Part shown: one piece after another, positions 33,847-43,070 of the stretch
Layout: each line of letters begins with the position of its first letter
Numbering within the stretch: the first letter of the stretch is position 1
Assembly (NCBI RefSeq): GCF_000519185.1
Contig: NZ_JAFA01000026.1
Coordinates: 18,734 to 82,733 of the forward strand
Direction: 5' to 3'
Length of the DNA: 64,000 nt
DNA from: Paraburkholderia nodosa DSM 21604
Lineage (GTDB): Bacteria; Pseudomonadota; Gammaproteobacteria; Burkholderiales; Burkholderiaceae
The notes under the pieces: generated by a model
The model's database searches: none
The model's input: the letters and a program-made list of their open reading frames with translations, nothing else
What the model was told of the DNA's origin: nothing
Translations under genes and position numbers: made by a program

Positions 33847-34890
33847 TCAGCGCGCGATGGCGGCTTTGTAGCGCACCGTCGCCACCTTCTGGTTCTCGCC
33901 CGCCCCCCACCAGCGGCCGTCGATCTTCACGGCGCGCTCGAGGTTCTGCGGGCTGGAATTCAGCTCCGCGAGCGCCTGCGGCGAAAACGTCTTGACGTCG
34001 AACGCATGCACGTTGGTCGGCCCATAGCCTTCCAGATACTGCGGAATGTTCGCCTGCAATTCAGGCGACGTCATCAGCGCGATCATCTTCTGGGCGGCCG
34101 CCGCGTGGCGCGCGCCCTTCGGGATCGCGAGGCAGCCCATGCCGAGTATTGTTTGCGCGTTCGAATACGCGACGGGCGCGTTGTCCTTGAGCACGGGCGT
34201 GAGGCGGCTGCCCCAGATCATCTCCATGTCCACCTCGCCGCTCTCGATCAATTGCGCCGATTGCGCGCCGCTCGACCACCACACGTTGACATGCGGCTTG
34301 AGCTTTTCGATCGACTGCAGCGCACGGTTTATGTCGAGCGGGTAGAGCTTGTCGGGCTGGACACCGTCGGCCAATGCGGCGATTTCGAGCGATTCGATCG
34401 GCGCGTCCGACATGGCGCGCCGACCCGGAAACCGGCTGACATTCCAGAAGTCCTGCCACGTGCGTGGCGGGTTGTTGCCATACTTGTCCTTGCGATACGC
34501 GAGCACGACGCTGTAGTAGTTGCTCGCGATCCAGTCCTTCGCATAGGCATTGTGCGGAATGCCGTCGGTCTTGATCTGCTTGTAGTCGAGCGGCTCGAAC
34601 AGGCCTTGCGTGCTGCCCGCCGCGCATTCGTCGGAGCCGAGATTGACGATATCCCATGCGGGACTGCCCGATTGCACCTGCACGCGCACCGCCGTCAGGC
34701 CCGGCGTGGTGTTCTGCACGAGCGAATAGCCGAGCCGGGCCGCCGCGGGTTGCGCGAGCCCTTCGACCATGCCCTTCTGGTAGGCGCCGCCATAGCCCGC
34801 GAACGTCACCGTCTCGCCCGCCATCGCGATGCCGGACGTCGCCGTGAGCGCTGCCGTACACGCGACAATCCACTTCGTTCGATTTCTCAT
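33847..34890 (-). CDS. Spermidine/putrescine-type ABC binding protein, PotD-like
   Basis: This 347-residue periplasmic protein has a signal peptide ending near residue 24 (GIAMA, then GETVTFAGYGG). Typical PotD/PotF features are SPAWDIVNLGSDECAAGS, YRKDKYGNNPPRTWQDFW and FPGRRAMSDAP. The ribosome site AAGGAG abuts an upstream ATG (34896) with no spacer but gives a six-base spacer to the ATG at 34890, so 34890 is the better start. It opens the second Pot-type transporter operon. Confidence 0.88.
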   Translation of the reverse strand: MRNRTKWIVACTAALTATSGIAMAGETVTFAGYGGAYQKGMVEGLAQPAAARLGYSLVQNTTPGLTAVRVQVQSGSPAWDIVNLGSDECAAGSTQGLFEPLDYKQIKTDGIPHNAYAKDWIASNYYSVVLAYRKDKYGNNPPRTWQDFWNVSRFPGRRAMSDAPIESLEIAALADGVQPDKLYPLDINRALQSIEKLKPHVNVWWSSGAQSAQLIESGEVDMEMIWGSRLTPVLKDNAPVAYSNAQTILGMGCLAIPKGARHAAAAQKMIALMTSPELQANIPQYLEGYGPTNVHAFDVKTFSPQALAELNSSPQNLERAVKIDGRWWGAGENQKVATVRYKAAIAR

Positions 34891-34980
34891 CTCCATCTCC
34901 TTAATTAAATTTGTATTACTAAATATATGGTTGAGCCATCGATCGGTATCCCCCGTCAACGGCGCGCAATCGAATGCGCG

Positions 34981-35997
34981 CTAGAACCACGCGCGCAGCA
35001 CGGCGCGCAGGTTCTCGCCGAGATCCGTCGCGAGATAGCCGCCCTCTTGCACGAGCACGGTTGGCAGGTTCAGTTGCGCGAGGCGAGCGCCAATGCGCGC
35101 GAAGCCGTGCTCCGTGATCTGGAAATAGGCGAACGGGTCGTGCTTCGAGGCGTCGAGGCCCAGCGCCACGACGAGCGCATCGGGGGCAAAGCGGACGATT
35201 TCCGAGCAGGCCGTATCGAGCGCCACAAGGTAGGGGTCGTCGCTTGTGCCCTTGGGCAGCGGGATATTGCGGTTGCGGCCCAGTGCGCTACCCAGGCCGC
35301 GCTCGCCCTCGCCACCGCTGAAAAACGGATACGCCACCGCCGGATCGACATGCAGCGAAACAGTCAGCACGTCGGGGTCGGCGTAATAGATGCTTTGCTG
35401 CCCGTTGCCGTGATGCACGTCGACGTCGACAACCGCCACTCGTCGCAAGCGCGTGCGCAATTGCTCGACGGCCACCGCGACGTTGTTCACATAGCAGAAT
35501 CCGCCCGCACGCTCGCGTTCGGCGTGATGGCCAGGAGGGCGGCACAGCGCGTAGGCCACGCCGTCGCCGGCCAGGACCGCGTGCGCCGCGTGATGGGCCG
35601 TGTGCGCGCTGCGCAGAATCGCGCGCCAGCTACCATCCGCGATCGGCGCAGTGGTGTCGGCCATATGAAATCCGCAGCGCCCAACCATCGACTCCGGATA
35701 GACGGCCGCCTCGCCGAACGGATGGAAACTCGGCACCATCGGGCCCGCCACGCCGGTCGCGCGCCGCCAGGCGTCGAGGCCGTCGCGCAGGAACTCGATA
35801 TAGCGTGGCGAGTGAACCGGCTCGACCGAGCTGAGCCCAAAATCGTCGGGCACGCAGGCGACACAGCCGGCAGCAAGCGCGGCGGCATGCAGCACGTCGG
35901 CGCGAGCGGGCTGCTCGGTATATGCCAGTTCGCGCCCATGCACGATGAACGACGCCGGATCGTGACCCCGCTGGCTTTCGCAGTAGAAGACTTTCAT
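34981..35997 (-). CDS. Class II histone-deacetylase-family amidohydrolase (acetylpolyamine amidohydrolase-like)
   Basis: This 338-residue zinc hydrolase has the tandem histidines CRPPGHHAE at 158-159. The zinc ligands are Asp193 and His195 in VVDVDVHHGNG and Asp282 in LGLDASKHD. All catalytic residues are present. Bacterial members, such as acetylpolyamine amidohydrolases, remove acetyl groups from polyamines or other short amides. Its neighbours, a PotABCD transporter, an MFS carrier and a class III aminotransferase, fit acetylpolyamine breakdown. The start at 35997 lies 13 bases after the MFS stop. Confidence 0.9.
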   Translation of the reverse strand: MKVFYCESQRGHDPASFIVHGRELAYTEQPARADVLHAAALAAGCVACVPDDFGLSSVEPVHSPRYIEFLRDGLDAWRRATGVAGPMVPSFHPFGEAAVYPESMVGRCGFHMADTTAPIADGSWRAILRSAHTAHHAAHAVLAGDGVAYALCRPPGHHAERERAGGFCYVNNVAVAVEQLRTRLRRVAVVDVDVHHGNGQQSIYYADPDVLTVSLHVDPAVAYPFFSGGEGERGLGSALGRNRNIPLPKGTSDDPYLVALDTACSEIVRFAPDALVVALGLDASKHDPFAYFQITEHGFARIGARLAQLNLPTVLVQEGGYLATDLGENLRAVLRAWF

Positions 35998-36010
35998 CGT
36001 GAGTTCGCCC

Positions 36011-37381
36011 TTATGCCGCGTTGCGCTGCGATAACGCACGCGCCTCTTGCGCCGCCTCGCCCATGCGGAAGCGGCTGGCCGGAATCAGCAGCAGCGCGGC
36101 CATGCCGAGCACCTGCACCGCGCAGAGCACGTAGAAGCCCGGCGCGAAGCCGCCCGCCAGCGTGCGCGCATAGCCGATCATGTACGGGATCGCGTAACCG
36201 CCGAGATTGCCGCCGATCGTCACCATCGCGAGCGCCGTGCCCGCCGCCGAGCCCGAGAACAGCGTCGCCGGCACCGACCACAGCACACCCGAGGCCGTTT
36301 GCGCGCCGACGACCGCGAGCACGAGTCCGGCGAGGCCGCCCACCAGCCCGTCCGCCAGGTTGCCCGACGTCGCGCCCGCCAGCCAGAAGCCTGCCACCGA
36401 GAGTAGCATCGGCAGGATCGAATGCCAGCGGCGCTCCTGTGTGCGGTCGGAGTGGCGCGCCGCGAGCACCATGCAGACGCCGGAAAACATATAAGGCAGC
36501 GCGGAAAGCAGTCCGATGTGCAGCAGACTGGCGATCCCAGCGCTACGCAGGATCTGCGGCAACCAGAAGCTCACGCCATACGCGCCGCCGAGCAGCGCGA
36601 AATTCGCCACCGCCATCAGCCATATCGTGGGGCTGCGCAGCGCGGCCGACACGCGGCCCGGCATCGCGTCCGCCGCATGCGCGCCATTGCCGCCGCGCGC
36701 CGCCGCGTGAACGTCGCGGCGTTCCTGCGGGCTCAGCCATTTCGCGTCGAGCGGATCGTTCGGCAGCCATGCGAACGTGACCAGTGCGAGCACGATCGCC
36801 GGCAATGCCTCCATGATGAAGAGCCACTGCCAGCCGCGCAGACCGCCCCATTGCGGCGCGGACTGAAGAATCCAGCCCGAGAGCGGGCCGCCCAGCATGC
36901 CGCCGAAGGTCAGCCCGAGAAAGAAGATCGCGCACACCTGCGAACGCAGTCGCGCGGGAAACCAGTACGTCATGTAGAGCATGACGCCGGGATAGCACCC
37001 CGCTTCGGCAATGCCGAGCAACACGCGCATTGCGTAGAACTGATGCGGATTGCTGACGAACGCCATGCCCGCCGAAATCACGCCCCACACGAGCATGATT
37101 GCGCCGAGCCACAGGCGCGCGCCCACTCGCTGGAGAATCAGATTGGCGGGAATCTCAAAGGCGCAGTAGCCGAGAAAGAACAACCCGGCGCCCGTGCCGT
37201 AGGCGAGATCGCTGAGGCCGATGTCGCTCGCCATTTCCAGCTTGGCGAAGCCCACGTTGACCCGGTCGACGAACGACACGACGAGCAGCAGGACGAGGTA
37301 GGGAAGCAGCTTCGTGGCGATGCGGTTGTACAGCGCATCGTCCCGTTCGCGCTCGAAGCTGGCGCGGCTCAACAGTCTCAT
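36011..37381 (-). CDS. MFS transporter, anion:cation symporter type
   Basis: This 456-residue, 12-TM carrier opens RIATKLLPYLVLLLVVSFVDRVNVGFAKL, the signature of the ACS family of organic-anion and related symporters. The MFS motif A region shows as GIAEAGCYPGVMLYMTYWFP. It is paralogous to the carrier at 39981. It lies between the aminotransferase and deacetylase genes on the same strand and may import a related carboxylate or a degradation product. Confidence 0.9.
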   Translation of the reverse strand: MRLLSRASFERERDDALYNRIATKLLPYLVLLLVVSFVDRVNVGFAKLEMASDIGLSDLAYGTGAGLFFLGYCAFEIPANLILQRVGARLWLGAIMLVWGVISAGMAFVSNPHQFYAMRVLLGIAEAGCYPGVMLYMTYWFPARLRSQVCAIFFLGLTFGGMLGGPLSGWILQSAPQWGGLRGWQWLFIMEALPAIVLALVTFAWLPNDPLDAKWLSPQERRDVHAAARGGNGAHAADAMPGRVSAALRSPTIWLMAVANFALLGGAYGVSFWLPQILRSAGIASLLHIGLLSALPYMFSGVCMVLAARHSDRTQERRWHSILPMLLSVAGFWLAGATSGNLADGLVGGLAGLVLAVVGAQTASGVLWSVPATLFSGSAAGTALAMVTIGGNLGGYAIPYMIGYARTLAGGFAPGFYVLCAVQVLGMAALLLIPASRFRMGEAAQEARALSQRNAA

Positions 37382-37530
37382 GCGGTTACCATCCGAGGTT
37401 GGACGGCCGGCGCGCGCTTGCCACCGTCGCTCGCCGCCCGATCGTTCGTTTCGTTATGCGTTACGTCGTTTCTTTATGCAATCCATCGTCCGTTGACAAA
37501 ATCCCCGTGTCAACCGGAACGTGACAGAAC

Positions 37531-38889
37531 TCAGTCGCACAGCCCGCGCGCTACCTCGTCGAGGCACTCACGCACCGCCCCCAGCAGCGCCTCGATCTGC
37601 GCCTCGGTGCTGATGAGCGGGGGAGCGAACAGGATGGATGCGCCCAGCGCGCGCAGCAGGAAGCCGCGTGCCTGCAGCAAATCCGTCACGCGTTTGGGCA
37701 CCTGCATGTGCGGATCGAACGGCGCGCGTGTGTCCTTGCTGGCGACGAGTTCGAGCGCGCCCATCAAGCCAATGCCACGCGCCTCACCCACGAGCGGGTG
37801 CTCCGCAAGTTGGCGAAGCCCATGTTGCAGGCGCGCGCCCGTCGCCGCCACGCGTTCGAGAATGCGGTATTCGTCATACAAGGCGAGCGTTTCCAAAGCC
37901 ACAGCGGCCGCCACCGGATGCCCGCCATACGTGAAGCCGTGACCGAAACCACCGAGCGCATCGGTCTGACTCGCGATCGTTTGATAAAGGCGCTCGGTGA
38001 CCATCAGCGCCGAAATCGGCTGATATGCGGAGGAAAGCCCTTTCGCGCACGTCAGCATATCGGGCACAAGACCGAACGCCTGTGAGCCCCAGTAATGCCC
38101 GGTTCGCCCGAAGCCACAAATCACCTCGTCCACCACGAACAGGATGTCGTGCTCGCGCAGCACGGCCTGCACGCCCTCGAAGTAACCCGCCGGCGGCACC
38201 ACCACGCCGCCCGTGCCCATGACCGGTTCGGCGAAGAATGCGCCGATGGTGTCGGCGCCTTCCGAGAGAATCAACTGCTCGAGTTCGTCCACGAGCCGCG
38301 CGGAGAAAGCCTGCTCCGTCTCGCCCTCGTGGCCTTCGCGGTAGAAGTGCGGACAGGTGACGTGCAGCATTTCCGGCAGCGGCAAACCCCATCCCGTCTG
38401 CATGTTCGGCAAGCCGGTGAGGCTCGCGGCCGCGACCGTCGTGCCGTGATAGCCGCGCCGGCGGCCAATGATCCTGCGCTTGCCCGGCCGCCCCGCCGCC
38501 GCCTGGTAATACCAGACGAGCTTGATGGCCGTGTCGATGGCCTCGGAGCCCGAGCTCTGGAACATCACCTTCGACATCGGCGCGGGCGCACGTTCGAGCA
38601 GGCGCGCGGCCAGCTCGATCACTGGGCGGCTGCTGCGGTGCGCGAACGTCTGCTGGTAGGGCAGCTTCTGCATCTGGCGATGCGCCGCATCGGCAAGGCG
38701 CTGCTCGCTGAAACCGAGTGAGGCGCACCAGAGCCCCGACATGCCTTCGAAATAGCGCTTTCCCTGCGTGTCGATGACATAGGGGCCGTCGCCGGATTCA
38801 ATAATCAGTGGTCCTGATTGTTCATGTTGACGAAGATTGGTCTGCGGATGCAGGTGGTGGTCGATATCGAGTTGATTCAGTGCGTTCAT
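37531..38889 (-). CDS. Class III (omega-amino acid/polyamine-type) aminotransferase
   Basis: This PLP enzyme of about 452 residues has the cofactor region FQSSGSEAIDTAIKL, the class III signature FVVDEVICGFGRTGHYWGSQ, and the Schiff-base lysine in LTCAKGLSSAYQPISA. Relatives include putrescine-pyruvate (SpuC-like) and beta-alanine aminotransferases. With the neighbouring deacetylase it fits polyamine catabolism. The start is uncertain: 38889 (MNALNQLDIDHHLHPQTN) is favoured by family-like sequence, and 38901 or earlier codons are open. It is divergent from the IclR gene. Confidence 0.88.
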   Translation of the reverse strand: MNALNQLDIDHHLHPQTNLRQHEQSGPLIIESGDGPYVIDTQGKRYFEGMSGLWCASLGFSEQRLADAAHRQMQKLPYQQTFAHRSSRPVIELAARLLERAPAPMSKVMFQSSGSEAIDTAIKLVWYYQAAAGRPGKRRIIGRRRGYHGTTVAAASLTGLPNMQTGWGLPLPEMLHVTCPHFYREGHEGETEQAFSARLVDELEQLILSEGADTIGAFFAEPVMGTGGVVVPPAGYFEGVQAVLREHDILFVVDEVICGFGRTGHYWGSQAFGLVPDMLTCAKGLSSAYQPISALMVTERLYQTIASQTDALGGFGHGFTYGGHPVAAAVALETLALYDEYRILERVAATGARLQHGLRQLAEHPLVGEARGIGLMGALELVASKDTRAPFDPHMQVPKRVTDLLQARGFLLRALGASILFAPPLISTEAQIEALLGAVRECLDEVARGLCD

Positions 38890-38962
38890 CGGAATGTCCA
38901 TGCCAGTCGTGAGCGGTCGGCAGCGCCTGAAATCCTCTGCCATCGTTTCGATATACGTTACC

Positions 38963-38983
38963 ATGTTACGTATCGCGTAACAT
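38963..38983. promoter_or_regulatory. IclR-type operator palindrome
   Basis: ATGTTACG (38963-38970) and CGTAACAT (38976-38983) form a perfect inverted repeat with a five-base spacer. It lies between the aminotransferase and the divergent IclR gene. A related GTTACG half occurs at 37460-37465, upstream of the MFS gene. A second imperfect palindrome lies at 38995-39023. Confidence 0.7.
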
Positions 38984-39092
38984 AGGTATTTTCGCGTACG
39001 AACTGAGCGGTTCGCGATACGCTACGGCGCGGCGTTGTGATATATGTGCATGGACGTGCGCAGGAAGGCGCACATAAGGGGATCAACCGAAG

Positions 39093-39908
39093 ATGGACGA
39101 AGAAAAAACCAAGAGCGGTGTCAAGTCGGTGCAGATGACGTTCGACATTCTGGAAAGCGTCGTCGGCGCCACCGACGAAATCGGCGTAAGCGAACTGGCC
39201 GCACAACTGGGCACCACGAAGGCCACCATCTTTCGCCATCTGCAGACGCTGATGGAGCTCGGCTATCTGGCGCAGAATCCGGTGACTTCGCGCTACCGGC
39301 CCGGCGTGAAGGCGTATTTGCTGAGCCGCGCGGCGGCCACGCGCATCGACTTGCTGAGCGCCTCGGAAACGGCCATGCGCGATCTGCGCGAAGAGCTGGG
39401 GATGTCGGTCGTGCTCTCTGGGCTGGGCGCGCGCGAACTGACCGTGCTCGCCACCGTGGTCGGCAAGGCAGCGCTCGAGATCGGCGTGCGGCCGGGCACC
39501 AATCTGGCGCTCAATGCGAACGCGCAGGGCTATGTCGCGCTCGCGTTCGGCCAGCCCGAGTTGCGCGCGCAGCTCAAGCGGCAAGAGTTGAAAGCGTACA
39601 CGCCGCACACCATCACGTCGCAGGCGGAGCTCGACGCGGTCGTGCGCAAAACGCGCGAAAAGGGCTACGCGGTGGCATTCGAGGCCGAGACGCTCGGCAT
39701 CAGCGCCGTGGCGGCGCCGTTGCTCGACAGCACGGGTTTCGCGGTTGGCACGCTCGCGCTCGTCGGCAGCATTCAGTACATTCCGAAGGCGCCGCCGGCC
39801 GCGATCGTCGATCCGCTCGTGCGCACGGCGCTGCGCATTTCGTGGAACCTCGGCTACAAGGGCAGTGATTTGCGCGCCGCGCTGGCCGGCGAACCTGGTA
39901 ACGGTTGA
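39093..39908 (+). CDS. IclR-family transcriptional regulator
   Basis: This 271-residue regulator has an N-terminal winged helix (about residues 12-75: ISELAAQLGTTKATIFRHLQTL in form GVSELAAQLGTTKATIFRHL). The ligand-binding domain, from about 90 to 260, shows TVLATVVGKAALEIGVRPGT and ISAVAAPLLDSTG. It is divergent from the aminotransferase-led unit across a strong palindrome and most likely controls it. Confidence 0.92.
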   Translation: MDEEKTKSGVKSVQMTFDILESVVGATDEIGVSELAAQLGTTKATIFRHLQTLMELGYLAQNPVTSRYRPGVKAYLLSRAAATRIDLLSASETAMRDLREELGMSVVLSGLGARELTVLATVVGKAALEIGVRPGTNLALNANAQGYVALAFGQPELRAQLKRQELKAYTPHTITSQAELDAVVRKTREKGYAVAFEAETLGISAVAAPLLDSTGFAVGTLALVGSIQYIPKAPPAAIVDPLVRTALRISWNLGYKGSDLRAALAGEPGNG

Positions 39909-39980
39909 GCGCACAACAAACGAAGGACGCGGCAGCGCAGGCGCGCGCCGCGTTCCCGTTACTTCACGCGGAGCGACGCA

Positions 39981-41330
39981 TCAAACCGGCGTATCGCCGA
40001 TCATCGCGCGCTCGCCCGTGCGCGGCCGCTGACGCAACTGCGGCACGCACGCCATCGTCAGGGCGCCGATAAGCGTCACCGCCGCAAGCGCATAGAGCCC
40101 GCTTTCCAGATGCCCTGTTCGGTCGCGCAGGTAGCCAATCAGGAGCGGGCTCGCATAGCCGCCCAGGTTGCCGATCATCGCCATCAGCGCGATCGCCGCG
40201 GCGGCCGCCTGCCCCGTCAGCAGCACACCCGGCAGCGCCCATAGCACGCAGAAGCCCGACAGCCCGCCAGCCATCGCCACGCTCAGGCCGATCAGCGAAA
40301 GCCACGGTTGCGTGTGAAAGCACGCGCTAAACGCAAGCCCCGCTGCCGAAAGCGCCGTCGCGATCGTGCCATGCCAACGACGCTCCTTGGTGCGGTCCGA
40401 ATGCTTGCTCACGATGATCATGACCACCGCCGCCACCGCGAACGGCACCGCGGCGAGCAGGCCCGTCGTGAAGAGATTGCCGATGCCGAGGTTCTTCACG
40501 ATCTGGGGCATCCAGAACGACACGCCATAGGTGCCGCAAAGCAGCGTGAAATTCGTCACAATGAGGCACCAGATGCCCGCGTTCGTGAACGCCGCACCGA
40601 AGTCGTGGCGCGCGCCATCACGCTCGTTCGCACCGCGCTCGGCGCTCAGTTGGCTCGTGACGCGCGCGTTGTCCTCTGCGCTGAGCCAGTGGACCTTGCC
40701 CGGGCCGTCGTCGAGATAGAAGTACGTGACGATGCCGAACAGGATCGCGGGCGAGCCTTCGAGGAGGAACAGCCACTGCCAGCCCGCAAGACCCCATACG
40801 CCCGCGAAAGTCTGCATGATCCAGCCGGATAGCGGACTGCCGAACACGCCCGCGAGCGCGATGCCCAGGTTGAAATACGCCATCGCCTGCGAGCGGGCGT
40901 AGGTCGGAAACCAGTACGTGAGATAGAGCACGATGCCCGGATAGAAGCCCGCTTCGGAAATGCCAAGCAGAAAGCGCAGCACATAAAACGAAGTCGGGTT
41001 ATGCACGAACAGCATGCACGACGAAACGATGCCCCACAGGACCATGATGCGCGCGATCCAGAACTTTGCGCCAAAGCGTTGCAACATCAGGTTGCTTGGA
41101 ATCTCGCAGATGCAGTAGCCGATGAAGAACACGCCCGCGCCGAAGCCGAACGCGGTGTCGCTCAGGCCGATATCGGCGGCCATCTGCAGCTTGGCGAAGC
41201 CGACGTTCACGCGGTCGAGAAACGAAATGATGTAGAGAAAAAACAGGAACGGCAGGATGCGCCGCGCGACGCGGTTATAGAGCGCCCAGTCACGTGCGGA
41301 TTCGAACGTTGAGCGGGAAAGCAGATTCAT
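39981..41330 (-). CDS. MFS transporter, anion:cation symporter type
   Basis: This 449-residue, 12-TM carrier opens RVARRILPFLFFLYIISFLDRVNVGFAKL and is paralogous to the carrier at 36011. Motif stretches include GISEAGFYPGIVLYLTYWFP and SKHSDRTKERRWH. Family members import small carboxylates such as phthalate, glucarate or tartrate. It is the last gene of the aldehyde dehydrogenase, GMC oxidoreductase, MFS unit, and probably supplies the substrate of the surrounding island. Confidence 0.9.
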   Translation of the reverse strand: MNLLSRSTFESARDWALYNRVARRILPFLFFLYIISFLDRVNVGFAKLQMAADIGLSDTAFGFGAGVFFIGYCICEIPSNLMLQRFGAKFWIARIMVLWGIVSSCMLFVHNPTSFYVLRFLLGISEAGFYPGIVLYLTYWFPTYARSQAMAYFNLGIALAGVFGSPLSGWIMQTFAGVWGLAGWQWLFLLEGSPAILFGIVTYFYLDDGPGKVHWLSAEDNARVTSQLSAERGANERDGARHDFGAAFTNAGIWCLIVTNFTLLCGTYGVSFWMPQIVKNLGIGNLFTTGLLAAVPFAVAAVVMIIVSKHSDRTKERRWHGTIATALSAAGLAFSACFHTQPWLSLIGLSVAMAGGLSGFCVLWALPGVLLTGQAAAAAIALMAMIGNLGGYASPLLIGYLRDRTGHLESGLYALAAVTLIGALTMACVPQLRQRPRTGERAMIGDTPV

Positions 41331-41445
41331 GGTGTCTCCTCAACTGCGTGTTGTGCTGCCTTGCATTGGATTTTGTCTTCTTGTCCGGGTCGAGGTGGAG
41401 ACAGCGCGGCTCTGTGGCCGCGTCCGTTCCTCGCCGCGTATGGTT

Positions 41446-43059
41446 TCAGGCCGCGCGCCGTGCTCCGGCACGCTGCGCAAGCATGAAGTCCGCGCAGCGC
41501 TCGCCGATCATGATCGTCGGCGCGTTCGTGTTGCCGCTCACGATCAACGGCATGACCGAGGCGTCGGCGAGACGCAGCCCGTCCAGTCCGCGCACGCGCA
41601 GGTCGGGCGTGACGACCGCCAGCGCGTCCGTTCCCATCTTGCAGGTGCCGACAGGGTGAAATACCGTCTTCGCCACCGATCGCACGTAATCTTCGTAGAC
41701 GTTCTGCGGGATCGCGTCGTCGGCCGAATCGGGCAGCACGAGCATGCCGTCGAGCAGGGCCGCGAGCGACGGGGCGCGCATGATACGCCGCGCGAAACGC
41801 ACGCCGGCGACCATGGTGCGCAGATCGTCTTCGTCGGAAAGAAAGCCGGCGTCGAGCGAGAAGCCCTCATGCGGATCGGCGCTGCGCAGGCGCAGCGTGC
41901 CACGCGACTTGGGCCGCAGCGCGCAGGGATTCACCGAAATGCCATGCCCTTCGGGCGGCGCGCGATCGACGTCGCCAACGAGCGCGGGCACGACGTGAAA
42001 TTGCACGTCAGGCCGCCCGCAACCGGTCGCGTCGACGAACGCGCCGCTCTCGATCACGTTCGACGTGAGCAAGCCGCGCCGCGCGGCGACGTATTGCAGC
42101 CCGTGACGCAGTGCCTTCACGCCGCGGTCATGGCCGAGCAGGCTCACCGGCTCACGCGTACGCCCATACACCGACGCCGAAAGATGGTCCTGGAAATTGC
42201 GCCCGACGCCCGGCAGATCGTGCAGCACGCCCACGCCCACCGCACGCAGATGCACGCCGTCGCCAACCCCCGAGAGCATCAGGATCTTCGGCGTGGCGAG
42301 CGCGCCCGCGCTCAGCACGATTTCCTCGCGGCAGCGGAATTCATGGCGGCTGCCGTCGTCGGCGCGCGCGATCACCCCCACGGCGCGGCGCCCTTCGAAC
42401 ACGAGCCGCTCGACTTCGTAGCCGGTGCGCACGCTCAAGCTTTGCTGACCGCGCACGCGGCCGAGATAGGCGACGGCCGAGCTGCAGCGGCGGCCCGCAT
42501 CCGTCGTGGTCTGGTAGTAGCCGACGCCTTCCTGGCTCGCGCCGTTGAAGTCCTCGGTATAGGGCACGCCCGCTTCCATCGCGGCCTTCACGAATGCAAG
42601 GCTCAGAGGATGGCGATGCGTGCCGTCGCTGACCTTGAGCGGTCCCTGCTGTCCATGCAGCGGCGCGCCGAGGCGCCGGTTGCCTTCGGCGCGGCGGAAA
42701 TACGGCAGCACGTCGGCGAAGCGCCAGCCGGTCGCGCCGGCGGCGGCCCAGTCGTCGTAGTCCTGCTGCTGGCCGCGAATATAGATCATCGCGTTGACCG
42801 AGCTGCCGCCGCCGAGCGTGCGTCCCTGCGGGATATAGACCTCGCGGCCGTTCACATGCGCCTGCGCGTCGGTGCGGTACATCCACGTGCGCCGCGTGCC
42901 GTGCACGCGGATGAAGGTGCCGGGAATATGAATGTACGGATGGTTGTCGCGCGGACCGGCCTCGAGCAGCAGCACGCTGCAGCCCGCTTCGACGAGCCGC
43001 GCCGCGACCGTGCAGCCACCCGAGCCGCCGCCCGCCACGATGTAGTCGAACGTTTCCAT
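41446..43059 (-). CDS. GMC-family FAD-dependent alcohol/choline-type oxidoreductase
   Basis: This 537-residue flavoenzyme has the FAD motif YIVAGGGSGGCTVAARL at the N-terminus. The GMC signatures are GRTLGGGSSVNAMIYIRG and the second GMC motif SAGALATPKILMLSGVG. The catalytic His is in VFHPVGTCKMG, and the final LIVSGNTNAPTIMIGER is typical of choline/alcohol dehydrogenases. It should oxidise an alcohol to an aldehyde, which the adjacent aldehyde dehydrogenase (11 bases upstream) would then oxidise to an acid. Confidence 0.92.
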   Translation of the reverse strand: METFDYIVAGGGSGGCTVAARLVEAGCSVLLLEAGPRDNHPYIHIPGTFIRVHGTRRTWMYRTDAQAHVNGREVYIPQGRTLGGGSSVNAMIYIRGQQQDYDDWAAAGATGWRFADVLPYFRRAEGNRRLGAPLHGQQGPLKVSDGTHRHPLSLAFVKAAMEAGVPYTEDFNGASQEGVGYYQTTTDAGRRCSSAVAYLGRVRGQQSLSVRTGYEVERLVFEGRRAVGVIARADDGSRHEFRCREEIVLSAGALATPKILMLSGVGDGVHLRAVGVGVLHDLPGVGRNFQDHLSASVYGRTREPVSLLGHDRGVKALRHGLQYVAARRGLLTSNVIESGAFVDATGCGRPDVQFHVVPALVGDVDRAPPEGHGISVNPCALRPKSRGTLRLRSADPHEGFSLDAGFLSDEDDLRTMVAGVRFARRIMRAPSLAALLDGMLVLPDSADDAIPQNVYEDYVRSVAKTVFHPVGTCKMGTDALAVVTPDLRVRGLDGLRLADASVMPLIVSGNTNAPTIMIGERCADFMLAQRAGARRAA

Positions 43060-43070
43060 CGCCACGCCGC

